Part shown: positions 18,111 to 25,848 of the stretch, one piece after another
How the letters are laid out: each line of letters begins with the position of its first letter
Numbering within the stretch: position 1 is the stretch's first letter
DNA from: Rhodopirellula sp.
GTDB lineage: Bacteria > Planctomycetota > Planctomycetia > Pirellulales > Thermoguttaceae
Assembly: GCA_012728855.1 (NCBI GenBank)
Contig: JAAYEH010000644.1
Span: 1 to 35,562, forward strand
Direction of reading: 5' to 3'
Length of the DNA stretch: 35,562 nt
Position numbers and translations under genes: made by a program
Notes under the pieces: generated by a model
Seen by the model: only the letters and a program-made list of their open reading frames with translations
Told to the model about the DNA's origin: nothing
The model's database searches: none

Positions 18111-21100
18111 ATGCTTCGAAACCTGGTGATCGTGGTGCAACGCCCGATCGAGGCGATTTTGCTTTTGCGTCCGGCGGTCTGCTGTGTATCGCGACGGACT
18201 CGTATCGACCGAGAGCGCGGCCGTGACGATCTGCTTGTCGCTGTAGGTCTACTGCTGGCAGTCGGTAGCGCGTTGTATGCCCCCAATGGCAGGGCCGAGG
18301 CGGCTGCCGTTCCGTCCACCGAAGAGACTTCCGAACAGACCGCTCCCGAACCGAAGCCGTTTCAACTGGCCGAAGTGACAGACCGGACCGCGTTCAATGA
18401 GCACTGGGAGGTCGTCGAACAGTTGATTCGCCGCAATCGTCCGTGGTTGCATCCCAGCCTTGACCACTTGGGGAGTGTCGAGTTCGTTCATACCATCCAG
18501 CCAGGATCGTTTGTCGAGCGATTCGCCTGGCGAAATGACGGAGCTTCGTTGGTCAAAGTGATGGAAACGGACGAAGACGGCAAGTGGAGTCGAGGCAAGT
18601 GGGAGGTCATCACGCCCGAAGCAGCGCTGTACGCCGGGTCGGAGGGCGCCAAGTTGTCCACCCGCCGGGACGGCAAGGAGGAAACCGACTTCTTGCGTCG
18701 CACTGGCGGCCATCTGACGGGCACGCAATGCATGCTTGCCGTCTTCGATGTCGGCCGCCATCCCGATACCTTTGCCATCGAGAGCATCGAGCGGGACGAA
18801 GACAACGGCCGCATCAAACTCACACTCCGCCCGGCGCTGGGACGATACGGCGTTGGAATCGGCGGCACGCTGCATTTCCACCATCAATCGAAATCCTCAC
18901 GGGCCTATCGACGGAACGTCGGCCGTGTGGAGATCGAGTGCGATACGAAAACCAGGAGACCTCTGCACGAGACGGACTACGATACCGACGGCGCTATCGT
19001 CTGCAAAGCCGATTTTCTCGACTACCTTGAAGTCGGCGAGGGCGAAGCCGTACCGCAGCGAATCAAGGTTTCCATGCCTCACGTGGCTGCCACCGTCGAC
19101 GTCGATTACCGATTCCAGTGGCGACCGGAAGGAGTTTGGATTCTTCAGAGGGCGACGTCGCAAGTCGCGTTGGCCGAGGAGCACCAGTCGCTTACGCAGG
19201 TCGTCCGCGACGTGAAGATCAATGAACCATCCCGCGCACTCGAAGAAGCATTGGCCGAGGCGGCGGCGACCCGAGAGTACGTTGAGGCAGAGGGCACACA
19301 GGCCCCAAGTCCCTTGAAAGTGTACGCATTCGCCCTGGGCACACCGGTCCAAGCCGGCAAAGCCCAAGTGCTGTTCACCGTTAGCCACGATCGTCGTCTC
19401 ATGGCCAGGGTCGACTCCCCTCAGACCGAATCGCCGACCAGCGTTGTACTGGTGGGCAAGAACGGTCGGATCCTGGGGGCAACTAGCGCGGGAGCCGACG
19501 AGCGGCTCGACTTCGGCAAGTCCGAAGCGTTGGGCGGAGCCGCCTACTTCGCCCTGACTTTGCCAACACCGGAAGCTTCCCGAGAGGCGCCGAGTAAGAG
19601 CGAGGTTCTCGCTGTGCCTCTCCACCTGGATCGGGAAATCGTTGTCGACATTCCGGATCAAAAGGAGGGAAAGACGCGGGTGAAGCGAGTTCGACTGGAG
19701 CGGGCCGACGGCAACCTGAAGGCCAACGTCGAACTCATCAGTACCGACCACGGCCATTTCTTCGGCGCGACGGCATGCATTGCCCTCCTGGGCGCCAAGG
19801 GACGCGTGCTTGTGGCGGCGTCGAAGGAAATCCCGCTGAGAGTCGATCTGTCTGAAATCAAGTCGGAGATGGTGACGGTTGATCTGGGGCCTGTCGAGTG
19901 GGAGGAAGAGGGGGAGATGGTCGCGATCGGCTTGGCGCGGAGCCGCGACTGGCAAACTTTCGGACCCAGCACATGGGCGACGTGGATCCCGACGGTCCAA
20001 CCGGTCCCGTTTTCCACCGGACAACTCATTCGGGGCGAAGACGTTGGGACTTGGAAGATCGCCTTGGAGAATCTTGAGCAAGAGTTGCACGGAGGACTCA
20101 TTCCCCACGTGGTTCTCGATGATTCGCAATTGTCGCAGATTTGGGGAGCGAGCCGGTCGCCCAAGAAACTGCTGGAACCTTACGCCGAACGAATGGTGGA
20201 GTTGTTGGCGCGGAAGCGCCATGAAGACGCCGAATCTCTCGAGTTGTTGTGCCGGCTGATCGGTTACGCTCGTCAAGAAGACCAGATAGAAGTCCTCAAG
20301 CGATATCTCGAGGACGAGCGATCGACGGTTCGCGATGCCGCAGCGATCGGTCTGGGATTGTTGGTCGACGCCGCCGGCATGGCCCGCCTTGTGGAAATCA
20401 TCCGCCGGCCGGATGTCACGTTGCCGAAGAACTACACGGCCCAGCAGCGCCAGGCGTGGCAGTCAGCCCGGCGAAGGGCCACGGACGCGGCGATTGCCTT
20501 GGCGACAATCGGCACGGAGCCGGCCATCGAAGCGATGGGAAAGCTGGCCATTGAAGGAATACGGCGAGAACTGGACGTTCGCGAGAGCCTGGTCATCCTG
20601 CTCCGCAATTCGCGGCATCCGGCAGCCGTTCCCTACCTGGCAGAGATCGTAGCCCTGGGGGACGACGCCAAGGGCGTTTGGCGATTGGCCGCCGACGGCC
20701 TGGCAGGCAACCGACAGGCGGCCCGGGACAGCTTCACCAAGTGTCTCGAGAACGGCCATTACTTTGTGATCGACAGGCTGAGCGGCACGAAGGACGATTA
20801 CTACGTGCCGTTGGTGCGGGAGTTGTTTTTCAAGAGCGACGTGCCCGAACGGCCTCTTTACCAGGCAGCCAACTATCTATGGAACACGGATACGAAAGAG
20901 TCGCTTGAGGCGATGCGCGAGTTGTTCGACAGCAACCCCCGGCCCGACACAACCGAGCCGCGGCTCCGCCTGGCGGTGGCGCTGGCGGCTCGCGGCGACG
21001 ACCTTGGCTTCGACCACGCACTAGAGACCTTGCGCGAGTTGGCCCGGCCCTTCGATCTGCCGAAAGATCAAACCGAGCGGCGCAGCGTCGAGCGTGGGCG

Positions 21101-21344
21101 CCAGCGGCGAGAAGAAATGGCCCTTGACGTCTTCCAGCGAGCGAAGGGGCTTGATGCATCAATCGTCGAGTGCCTGGAGAAGGGCCTCAGGTCGGACGAT
21201 GATCGCGCGGTGCTGGCAGCATTGCGAGTGGTGGAGAAATTGGGAAAGACACCCGATGCGCTTTTGCCGCTGCTCAAGCAACTCGCTACGAGCACGAACC
21301 CGAAAATCGCCACCACAGCGGCGCAGCTCGCCCGGCGGCTCTAG
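18111..21344 (+). CDS. large HEAT-repeat protein, probably exported
   Basis: A 1077-residue protein. A hydrophobic segment at about 40-58 (LLVAVGLLLAVGSALYAP) followed by Ala-rich sequence looks like a signal peptide preceded by an odd 39-residue basic leader, so the true start may lie further in; no good ribosome site marks any candidate. Residues 80-360 form a beta-rich region (FVERFAWRNDGASLVKV, GIGGTLHFHHQ, DVDYRFQWRPEGVWILQ). Residues 400-650 are again beta-rich. From about 690 to the end the pattern is HEAT-like helical repeats, e.g. STVRDAAAIGLGLLVDAAG and PAAVPYLAEIVALGDDAKGVWRLAADGLAG. HEAT arrays bind proteins; no enzyme motif is seen. A palindrome lies 27 nt after the stop. Confidence 0.82.
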   Translation: MLRNLVIVVQRPIEAILLLRPAVCCVSRRTRIDRERGRDDLLVAVGLLLAVGSALYAPNGRAEAAAVPSTEETSEQTAPEPKPFQLAEVTDRTAFNEHWEVVEQLIRRNRPWLHPSLDHLGSVEFVHTIQPGSFVERFAWRNDGASLVKVMETDEDGKWSRGKWEVITPEAALYAGSEGAKLSTRRDGKEETDFLRRTGGHLTGTQCMLAVFDVGRHPDTFAIESIERDEDNGRIKLTLRPALGRYGVGIGGTLHFHHQSKSSRAYRRNVGRVEIECDTKTRRPLHETDYDTDGAIVCKADFLDYLEVGEGEAVPQRIKVSMPHVAATVDVDYRFQWRPEGVWILQRATSQVALAEEHQSLTQVVRDVKINEPSRALEEALAEAAATREYVEAEGTQAPSPLKVYAFALGTPVQAGKAQVLFTVSHDRRLMARVDSPQTESPTSVVLVGKNGRILGATSAGADERLDFGKSEALGGAAYFALTLPTPEASREAPSKSEVLAVPLHLDREIVVDIPDQKEGKTRVKRVRLERADGNLKANVELISTDHGHFFGATACIALLGAKGRVLVAASKEIPLRVDLSEIKSEMVTVDLGPVEWEEEGEMVAIGLARSRDWQTFGPSTWATWIPTVQPVPFSTGQLIRGEDVGTWKIALENLEQELHGGLIPHVVLDDSQLSQIWGASRSPKKLLEPYAERMVELLARKRHEDAESLELLCRLIGYARQEDQIEVLKRYLEDERSTVRDAAAIGLGLLVDAAGMARLVEIIRRPDVTLPKNYTAQQRQAWQSARRRATDAAIALATIGTEPAIEAMGKLAIEGIRRELDVRESLVILLRNSRHPAAVPYLAEIVALGDDAKGVWRLAADGLAGNRQAARDSFTKCLENGHYFVIDRLSGTKDDYYVPLVRELFFKSDVPERPLYQAANYLWNTDTKESLEAMRELFDSNPRPDTTEPRLRLAVALAARGDDLGFDHALETLRELARPFDLPKDQTERRSVERGRQRREEMALDVFQRAKGLDASIVECLEKGLRSDDDRAVLAALRVVEKLGKTPDALLPLLKQLATSTNPKIATTAAQLARRL

Positions 21345-21371
21345 CAAAAACAGCCACCCGTCCTATTGTTA

Positions 21372-21386
21372 AGCAGCCCGGCTGCT
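21372..21386. terminator. palindrome AGCAGCCCGGCTGCT between convergent genes
   Basis: This is the same 15-mer as at 4420-4434, starting 27 nt after the stop of the HEAT-repeat gene and 2 nt before the 3' end of the convergent gene at 21389. It could serve both strands. Confidence 0.45.
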
Positions 21387-21388
21387 CC

Positions 21389-21811
21389 TTATCGGATTTC
21401 CGCGATGCGACGCCTCATAAACTGCACCACCTCCCCATATAGTCCACCGGCAACGTCGTCGGGTGACTCGTGCTCGATGTCCTCTGCCTTGCCGAGTTTG
21501 CTTGTCCACCTTCCGTTAGGCAGTTGACGTGCTGCATGAGTGTAATAGAACCCGAAACCGCAAAGAGCGACCTTTTCATAGCCCTCTTCGGGCGACTCAT
21601 CGCGACACTCCTCATAGCCCAATGCGCGGAATGCTTGTTCCAGTGCTCTGACACTCCAGTCATCGCGTGAGGTCTTGACAGGCCAGTAGAGCCCAGGTTG
21701 CCACCAACGCGTCGTATCGCCAGCCGACCATGCGATACAGTTGTAGCCCACGTCTGGCGGGCTGGTCTGCCGCGCTCTGTGCCGGCCCAAACGAGGAAAT
21801 TCTTCAGACAT
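21389..21811 (-). CDS. YNCIAWA protein (DUF7689-like), possible Cys/His hydrolase fold
   Basis: A 140-residue protein with the motif YNCIAWS (23-29, Cys25), then GDTTRWWQP, THAARQLPNGRWTSKLG (91-107, with His92) and EDIEH (110-114). This matches my memory of the DUF7689 family, for which I know no experimental function. The order Cys then His, with aromatic residues between, resembles small papain-like or NlpC-type hydrolases; that is inference. The start at 21811 overlaps the 3' end of the upstream gene by 8 nt. An in-frame ATG further upstream (21913) would lie well inside that gene. The close overlap suggests that the two products act together, for example as an enzyme and its partner or inhibitor. 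Confidence 0.8.
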   Translation of the reverse strand: MSEEFPRLGRHRARQTSPPDVGYNCIAWSAGDTTRWWQPGLYWPVKTSRDDWSVRALEQAFRALGYEECRDESPEEGYEKVALCGFGFYYTHAARQLPNGRWTSKLGKAEDIEHESPDDVAGGLYGEVVQFMRRRIAEIR

Positions 21812-22124
21812 TGTCTCGAAGGAGTCCTTTACTCCGCCCCCACTCGAGCCAAGCGTCCGCGGATGCCGCGACGTCTCCGGCAGCTTCGGCCGGCACCGGG
21901 TTTTCTCCTGCAATCGCCTCCAACGCCCAGAACCAGTGGTCCGTCTCGTGGAGTAATTCCGCCAGGATCAGAGGCAGCACCGGAGCGCCCATTCCGATAA
22001 TCTGTTGGTACGACCAGAGCATGGCCATCTGCGCCGTATTGGAAAGATACTTGGATTGAACCTTCCACTGGTTTTTCAATTGCTCAAATCGCTCTTGGAG
22101 AGCGGGTTCCATCATCGTCGACAT
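21804..22124 (-). CDS. small helical partner of the YNCIAWA protein
   Basis: A 106-residue, largely helical, acidic protein with no signal peptide or membrane segment. Recognisable patterns are LQERFEQLKNQWKVQ, MLWSYQQIIGMGAPVLPLILAEL and DHWFWALEAIAGENPVP, ending in ADAWLEWGRSKGLL. I recall this pattern from small uncharacterised proteins of cyanobacteria and planctomycetes, but no function. The start is set by GAGG 8 nt upstream of ATG at 22124; two other ATG/GTG codons lie just before but too close to that site. It precedes and overlaps the YNCIAWA gene, and follows the HzsA-like gene by 98 nt. Confidence 0.8.
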   Translation of the reverse strand: MSTMMEPALQERFEQLKNQWKVQSKYLSNTAQMAMLWSYQQIIGMGAPVLPLILAELLHETDHWFWALEAIAGENPVPAEAAGDVAASADAWLEWGRSKGLLRDNV

Positions 22125-22222
22125 CACCATTTCCTCACCGCGCGCGGCGCTCTTGAAACGGTTTCCAGTCTTGTAGCATCCAGTATCATCGTTTTTCTGG
22201 CTGCAGGGTTGTTGTCCATGGA

Positions 22223-25048
22223 TCACTCCGCCAGCAGCGCCGCCATCTCGCGACGGAAGTCGCGGAGTTGCTGCTCCTGCTCGGCGCTGAAGGAGCCCAA
22301 CCGCTGTGCGTAGGTATCCATCCAGGTCACCAGCCGCTCGCGGCTCTCGGCATCCAGCCGCACACCCTCATGCCCCTCGCCGTCGCTGAGCAGAGCAAGA
22401 AGCTTGCTCTTGCGGGCGGGGCAGTCGCCGATCTCCGAACGCGGCTTCTCGAAAGCGAGTGTTTTGAGATCCTCGCCTGCGTATCCGATCAGGCTGTCGT
22501 AGGCCTTCGCGGCCGTGAGATCGAAAGCGATGGCTTTCGCATTCTCCGCGCCCTGGCGGTGGCACTCGACGCAGTAGCGATCCAGCACCGGTTGCACCAA
22601 CTCGTCAAACCGCAGCGGCCATGTGCCGGGCGGGCCGGGCGTGAGCCGCGACGGTTCGCCCAGCGCCGCCAACGCGGCGCGCCGCGGCTGCGGCGCGGTA
22701 TCGCGCGATTCGTGGCAGCCGACGCAAGCCAGCGTCTGCCCCGGCTGAACGTAGGTGAGCGTTCGCATCGTCTGCAGCGCCAGCCCGTCGGCGTCCAGCG
22801 CCTGAAAGAAGAGGGGCACTCCCGACGGGACGCGGAACCAGGCCGATCCGTCCTCCGCCACCGGCGCCGTTCCCAGCACGAACTTGCCCGGATCCTCGCG
22901 CGAAACTCCCAGGACCGGCTGGTTCATTTGCGGCTGAGTCTTCGGCGGCACCGCCACGATCCGAATTCGCTTCACGGCCGACCGTGGCACTCCGTCCAAT
23001 CCTTCGTAGACGTCCTGCAACAGGAAGCGGCCTTCTTGCACGCCATCCCAGTCGACGATGGAAGCGGTTACCGCCGGCTTCGGCCGCGGCCGCACCGGCA
23101 GCGGATACATCGACGAGATGAGCGGATCGCGATAGAGCATTTCCAGGTTGCCGAAGGTGTCGTAGAGATAGAGCCCCTGGGCATTGGTCGGGTTCCGCGG
23201 GTCGTCGATCTTCAAGAGCGAGTGCGGCGGAAGCTTGCGGTCGCTCCAACTCACCAGGAAGAACTGTTCCGAGAGCGGATAGGGATTGGCGTAGAAATGC
23301 TCCGGCCAGCCTTCCGTCTCGGGGAAGCACACTTCCGGCGTCAGCCGGGTGATCGGAGCGCTGCCTTCGCTGCCCGCGGCGCGGTCGAGCAGGCAGAGCG
23401 AACCGCCTTCGTTGGAGTGATGCGCCGCCGCCACAAAGACCAGCTTCTGCGAAGCGGGAATCGGCCGTGCCTCGAAGACGCACTGCGGCTTGTCCGTGAA
23501 GTTGCCATAGACCAACTGCGGGTTGGTGCCGTCGGGGTTGGTCGACCAAAGGCTCTCGTAGTGGCCGTTGAAGCGGTCGATGTAGTCCCAGCGGGCGTAG
23601 AGCACGCGCCCGTCGTGGGCGACCGCCGGATTCCACTCGAAGTTCTCGAAGGCCGAGATGGCGCGGAGGTTGCCGCCGTCGCCATCCATCACGTGGAGTG
23701 TGTAGACCGCGACCGGCCGCATGTCGCCTCCCCCGCAACGGACGAAACTGTCGGGCAAGGTCGCACGCCGAGTCGCCTCGGCGCCGGCCTTGTTGCACTG
23801 GAGGAACTGTCCCTTGCGGGTCGAAAGAAAGACGATCTCGCCGCCGGGCAGGTAACGGGCGTCGAAGTCGTCGTAGCGGCCGTGGGTCAACTGCCGCACG
23901 CCGCTGCCGTCGAGGTTCATCTCGTAGATCTTGAAGAAGCAGTCCTCCGGCAGCGTATCCTTGTCGACCTTCTCCAGCGCGGCCACCTCCGGGTAGTAGC
24001 GGCAATAGGCGAAGAGGACTTTCGTGCCGTCGTAGGAGAGGTCCGGACGGAGAAACGTACCGTCGGGCCAGCCGGAGGTGATCGAGCGGATCTCCGGCTG
24101 GTCGCTTTTAAAACCCGACATCAGCCACATGCCGCCGCCCGGCCGCGACCACCAGCCGTAGTATTGGTCCGACATGTGCGGGAACAGCGGCGGAGCCCGC
24201 TTGACAAGCAGGATCGTGTCGAAGTCGAGCAGCGGATTGGAAAGGGCCAGCCGCCGCACCGCCTTATGAGCATCGAAGAAAACTTGCCGACGGGCATCGT
24301 CTGGAGCATCGGCTGCCAATTGTTCGAGTCTTCGGGAGAGTTGGCGGAGCTGATCTTCGTGCGGTTCGACGACAACTCCCAGTTCCCGCAGTTGACCGGC
24401 TAGTTGCAGCCCGCGCTCGATGATCGTGACGGTCGCGTATTCAGTTTTCGGTTCCTCGAGCGCATGGCGGACGGACCAGGGGCTGGTGCTGCTCTGGGTG
24501 GCCGGCTTGCCCAGCGCGATGTTCTTGCCGTCGCCGGCATAGGTTTCGACTTCATCGAGGTGAAAGTAGCCCTTGCCGGGGAGTTGCAGGCGAACGTAGC
24601 GGGCCTTCCTGCCTGCCAGCGGCACGGTGAGCGGCTTGCCGCCGCTGTGGCCGTAGAAGGTCGTGCCATCGTGCTGATAGGCTTGCTCCCAGGCGTTGGC
24701 GTCGTTAGAGAGGAGGACGAGAATGCGGTTGTTTCGCGCGGCGCAGCCGTCGCAACGGTTGAACAGCACGATGCGGTCCAAGGGGGTCGCCTGGCCCAAA
24801 TCAACCTGCCACCAGGGTTGATCTTCGTTCTGGGTGTGGAATCCCCATGTGCCGTTCTTCACTCCGTCGCAGCCGCCCACGGCATCTTCCTCGGGCCTGG
24901 CGGTGCCCAACGGAATCGGCGGCCGGCAGCGCAATTCGTTCTGCCGCAGCCAGTCGTTTTCGATCTGGCCGGAGGTGATTGCCGGCTCCGCGGAAACCGC
25001 CATGATGCTAGATAGAAAAGCCAATATCGCACAGGGGAAAATTCTCAT
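22223..25048 (-). CDS. secreted HzsA-related protein with F5/8 and di-haem modules
   Basis: A 941-residue exported protein (signal peptide about 1-20). Residues 55-170 form an F5/8 type C (discoidin-like) domain, with WWQVDLGQATPLDRIVLFNR and ARYVRLQLPGKGYFHLDEVE, which in relatives binds carbohydrate. A helical linker (205-260) follows. Residues 290-740 resemble the propeller/middle region of hydrazine synthase subunit A (HzsA), with RPDLSYDGTKVLFAYCR, EMNLDGSGVRQLTHG and LYLYDTFGNLEMLYRDP. The end carries two c-type haem sites, CVGCH (775-779) and CVECH (826-830). Many non-anammox planctomycetes carry such relatives; hydrazine synthesis is not implied. The start is coupled to the Uma2-like gene through an ATGA overlap. 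Confidence 0.9.
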   Translation of the reverse strand: MRIFPCAILAFLSSIMAVSAEPAITSGQIENDWLRQNELRCRPPIPLGTARPEEDAVGGCDGVKNGTWGFHTQNEDQPWWQVDLGQATPLDRIVLFNRCDGCAARNNRILVLLSNDANAWEQAYQHDGTTFYGHSGGKPLTVPLAGRKARYVRLQLPGKGYFHLDEVETYAGDGKNIALGKPATQSSTSPWSVRHALEEPKTEYATVTIIERGLQLAGQLRELGVVVEPHEDQLRQLSRRLEQLAADAPDDARRQVFFDAHKAVRRLALSNPLLDFDTILLVKRAPPLFPHMSDQYYGWWSRPGGGMWLMSGFKSDQPEIRSITSGWPDGTFLRPDLSYDGTKVLFAYCRYYPEVAALEKVDKDTLPEDCFFKIYEMNLDGSGVRQLTHGRYDDFDARYLPGGEIVFLSTRKGQFLQCNKAGAEATRRATLPDSFVRCGGGDMRPVAVYTLHVMDGDGGNLRAISAFENFEWNPAVAHDGRVLYARWDYIDRFNGHYESLWSTNPDGTNPQLVYGNFTDKPQCVFEARPIPASQKLVFVAAAHHSNEGGSLCLLDRAAGSEGSAPITRLTPEVCFPETEGWPEHFYANPYPLSEQFFLVSWSDRKLPPHSLLKIDDPRNPTNAQGLYLYDTFGNLEMLYRDPLISSMYPLPVRPRPKPAVTASIVDWDGVQEGRFLLQDVYEGLDGVPRSAVKRIRIVAVPPKTQPQMNQPVLGVSREDPGKFVLGTAPVAEDGSAWFRVPSGVPLFFQALDADGLALQTMRTLTYVQPGQTLACVGCHESRDTAPQPRRAALAALGEPSRLTPGPPGTWPLRFDELVQPVLDRYCVECHRQGAENAKAIAFDLTAAKAYDSLIGYAGEDLKTLAFEKPRSEIGDCPARKSKLLALLSDGEGHEGVRLDAESRERLVTWMDTYAQRLGSFSAEQEQQLRDFRREMAALLAE

Positions 25049-25629
25049 GGTGCCCTCTTCGCTAACTGTACCTTCGCGTAGATATCGGACAGCTTGATTT
25101 GACAGCTTATGGAGGGGAGATCGAGCACCGCCTCGATATCTTCGGTCTCCCAGAGAAGCCAGCCGTGGTCTGGTTGCCGCGAGAACCGCTCAACGTGGCA
25201 TTCGTCCTGGGCAATGAGGATATATTCGCGCAGCGATGGGATTCTCCGGTAATGCTCGGCTTTCTTGCCGCGGTCGTGGCCCTCGGTCGACTCGGAGAGG
25301 ACTTCAAATAGCACCGTCGGATTGAGCAGCGTGTCTACCTCCGCGTCTTCAAACCGCGGCTCGCCGCAGACCATCACGACGTCGGGATACGTGTACAGGC
25401 CGGTGCGGCTCACCTTGACGCGCATATCGCTTGAGTAGACTTCGCAGTCGCGGTCCCGCAGTTGGTTGCCGGCCTCGCGAATCACGTTGCCCGCGATGAG
25501 GTTGTGCGCGCGGCTGGCCCCGGACATGGCGAATGTTTCGCCGTCATAGTACTCGCTTTTGTACTCGGCTTTTCGTTCCTGGGCCAGATATTCTTCCGGC
25601 GTCAGGCGGCGTTTGGGAACCGTCGTCAT
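25045..25629 (-). CDS. Uma2 family (DUF820) endonuclease-like protein
   Basis: A 194-residue protein with the restriction-like PD-(D/E)xK fold of the Uma2 family. Visible marks are the N-terminal LTPEEYLAQERKAEYKSEYYDGETFAMSG, GNVIREAGNQLR, then the core YTYPDVVMVCGEP (catalytic Asp), LFEVLSEST (Glu) and the following KKAEHYRRIPSLREYILI. Family members are expanded in planctomycetes and cyanobacteria and their role is mostly unknown. Its stop overlaps the start of the HzsA-like gene, so the two are co-transcribed. It starts beside the long inverted repeat at 25657-25848. Confidence 0.92.
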   Translation of the reverse strand: MTTVPKRRLTPEEYLAQERKAEYKSEYYDGETFAMSGASRAHNLIAGNVIREAGNQLRDRDCEVYSSDMRVKVSRTGLYTYPDVVMVCGEPRFEDAEVDTLLNPTVLFEVLSESTEGHDRGKKAEHYRRIPSLREYILIAQDECHVERFSRQPDHGWLLWETEDIEAVLDLPSISCQIKLSDIYAKVQLAKRAP

Positions 25630-25656
25630 GATAAGTCCCCACGCGAGTTGTGCCCC

Positions 25657-25848
25657 TTAGGATCGGCGGATGAATAACTGTCGCACGTACCCGTGGTGGC
25701 AGGGCCGAGGGGGTCGGGAGTCTTTTTTTCGTGTCGGCCGGAAAAGCGTCCATCCCTACACGAAAGCGTCGTCCGGCCGACACGAAAACAAGACTCCCGA
25801 CCCCTTCCCACGTCGATATTGCGACAGTGATTCATTCGCCGATCCTTA
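25657..25848. repeat. nested long inverted repeat (192 bp)
   Basis: The inner arms 25710-25742 and 25772-25804 match over 33 bp with one mismatch. The outer arms 25657-25684 and 25821-25848 match at 25 of 28 positions. The unpaired inner spacer is 29 bp. The right outer arm includes the stop codon of the sensor kinase gene. The shape fits a non-autonomous mobile element (MITE-like) or a bulky bidirectional hairpin. The left inner arm ends in a T-run (seven T). Confidence 0.75.

Noticed and set aside
22268..24403. 711-residue open frame on the plus strand
   Set aside because: It lies antisense to the HzsA-related gene, which has signal peptide, domains and haem motifs; long antisense frames are common at this GC content.
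25626..25835. frames on both strands between Uma2 and the kinase
   Set aside because: They are translations of the two arms of the long inverted repeat and mirror each other.
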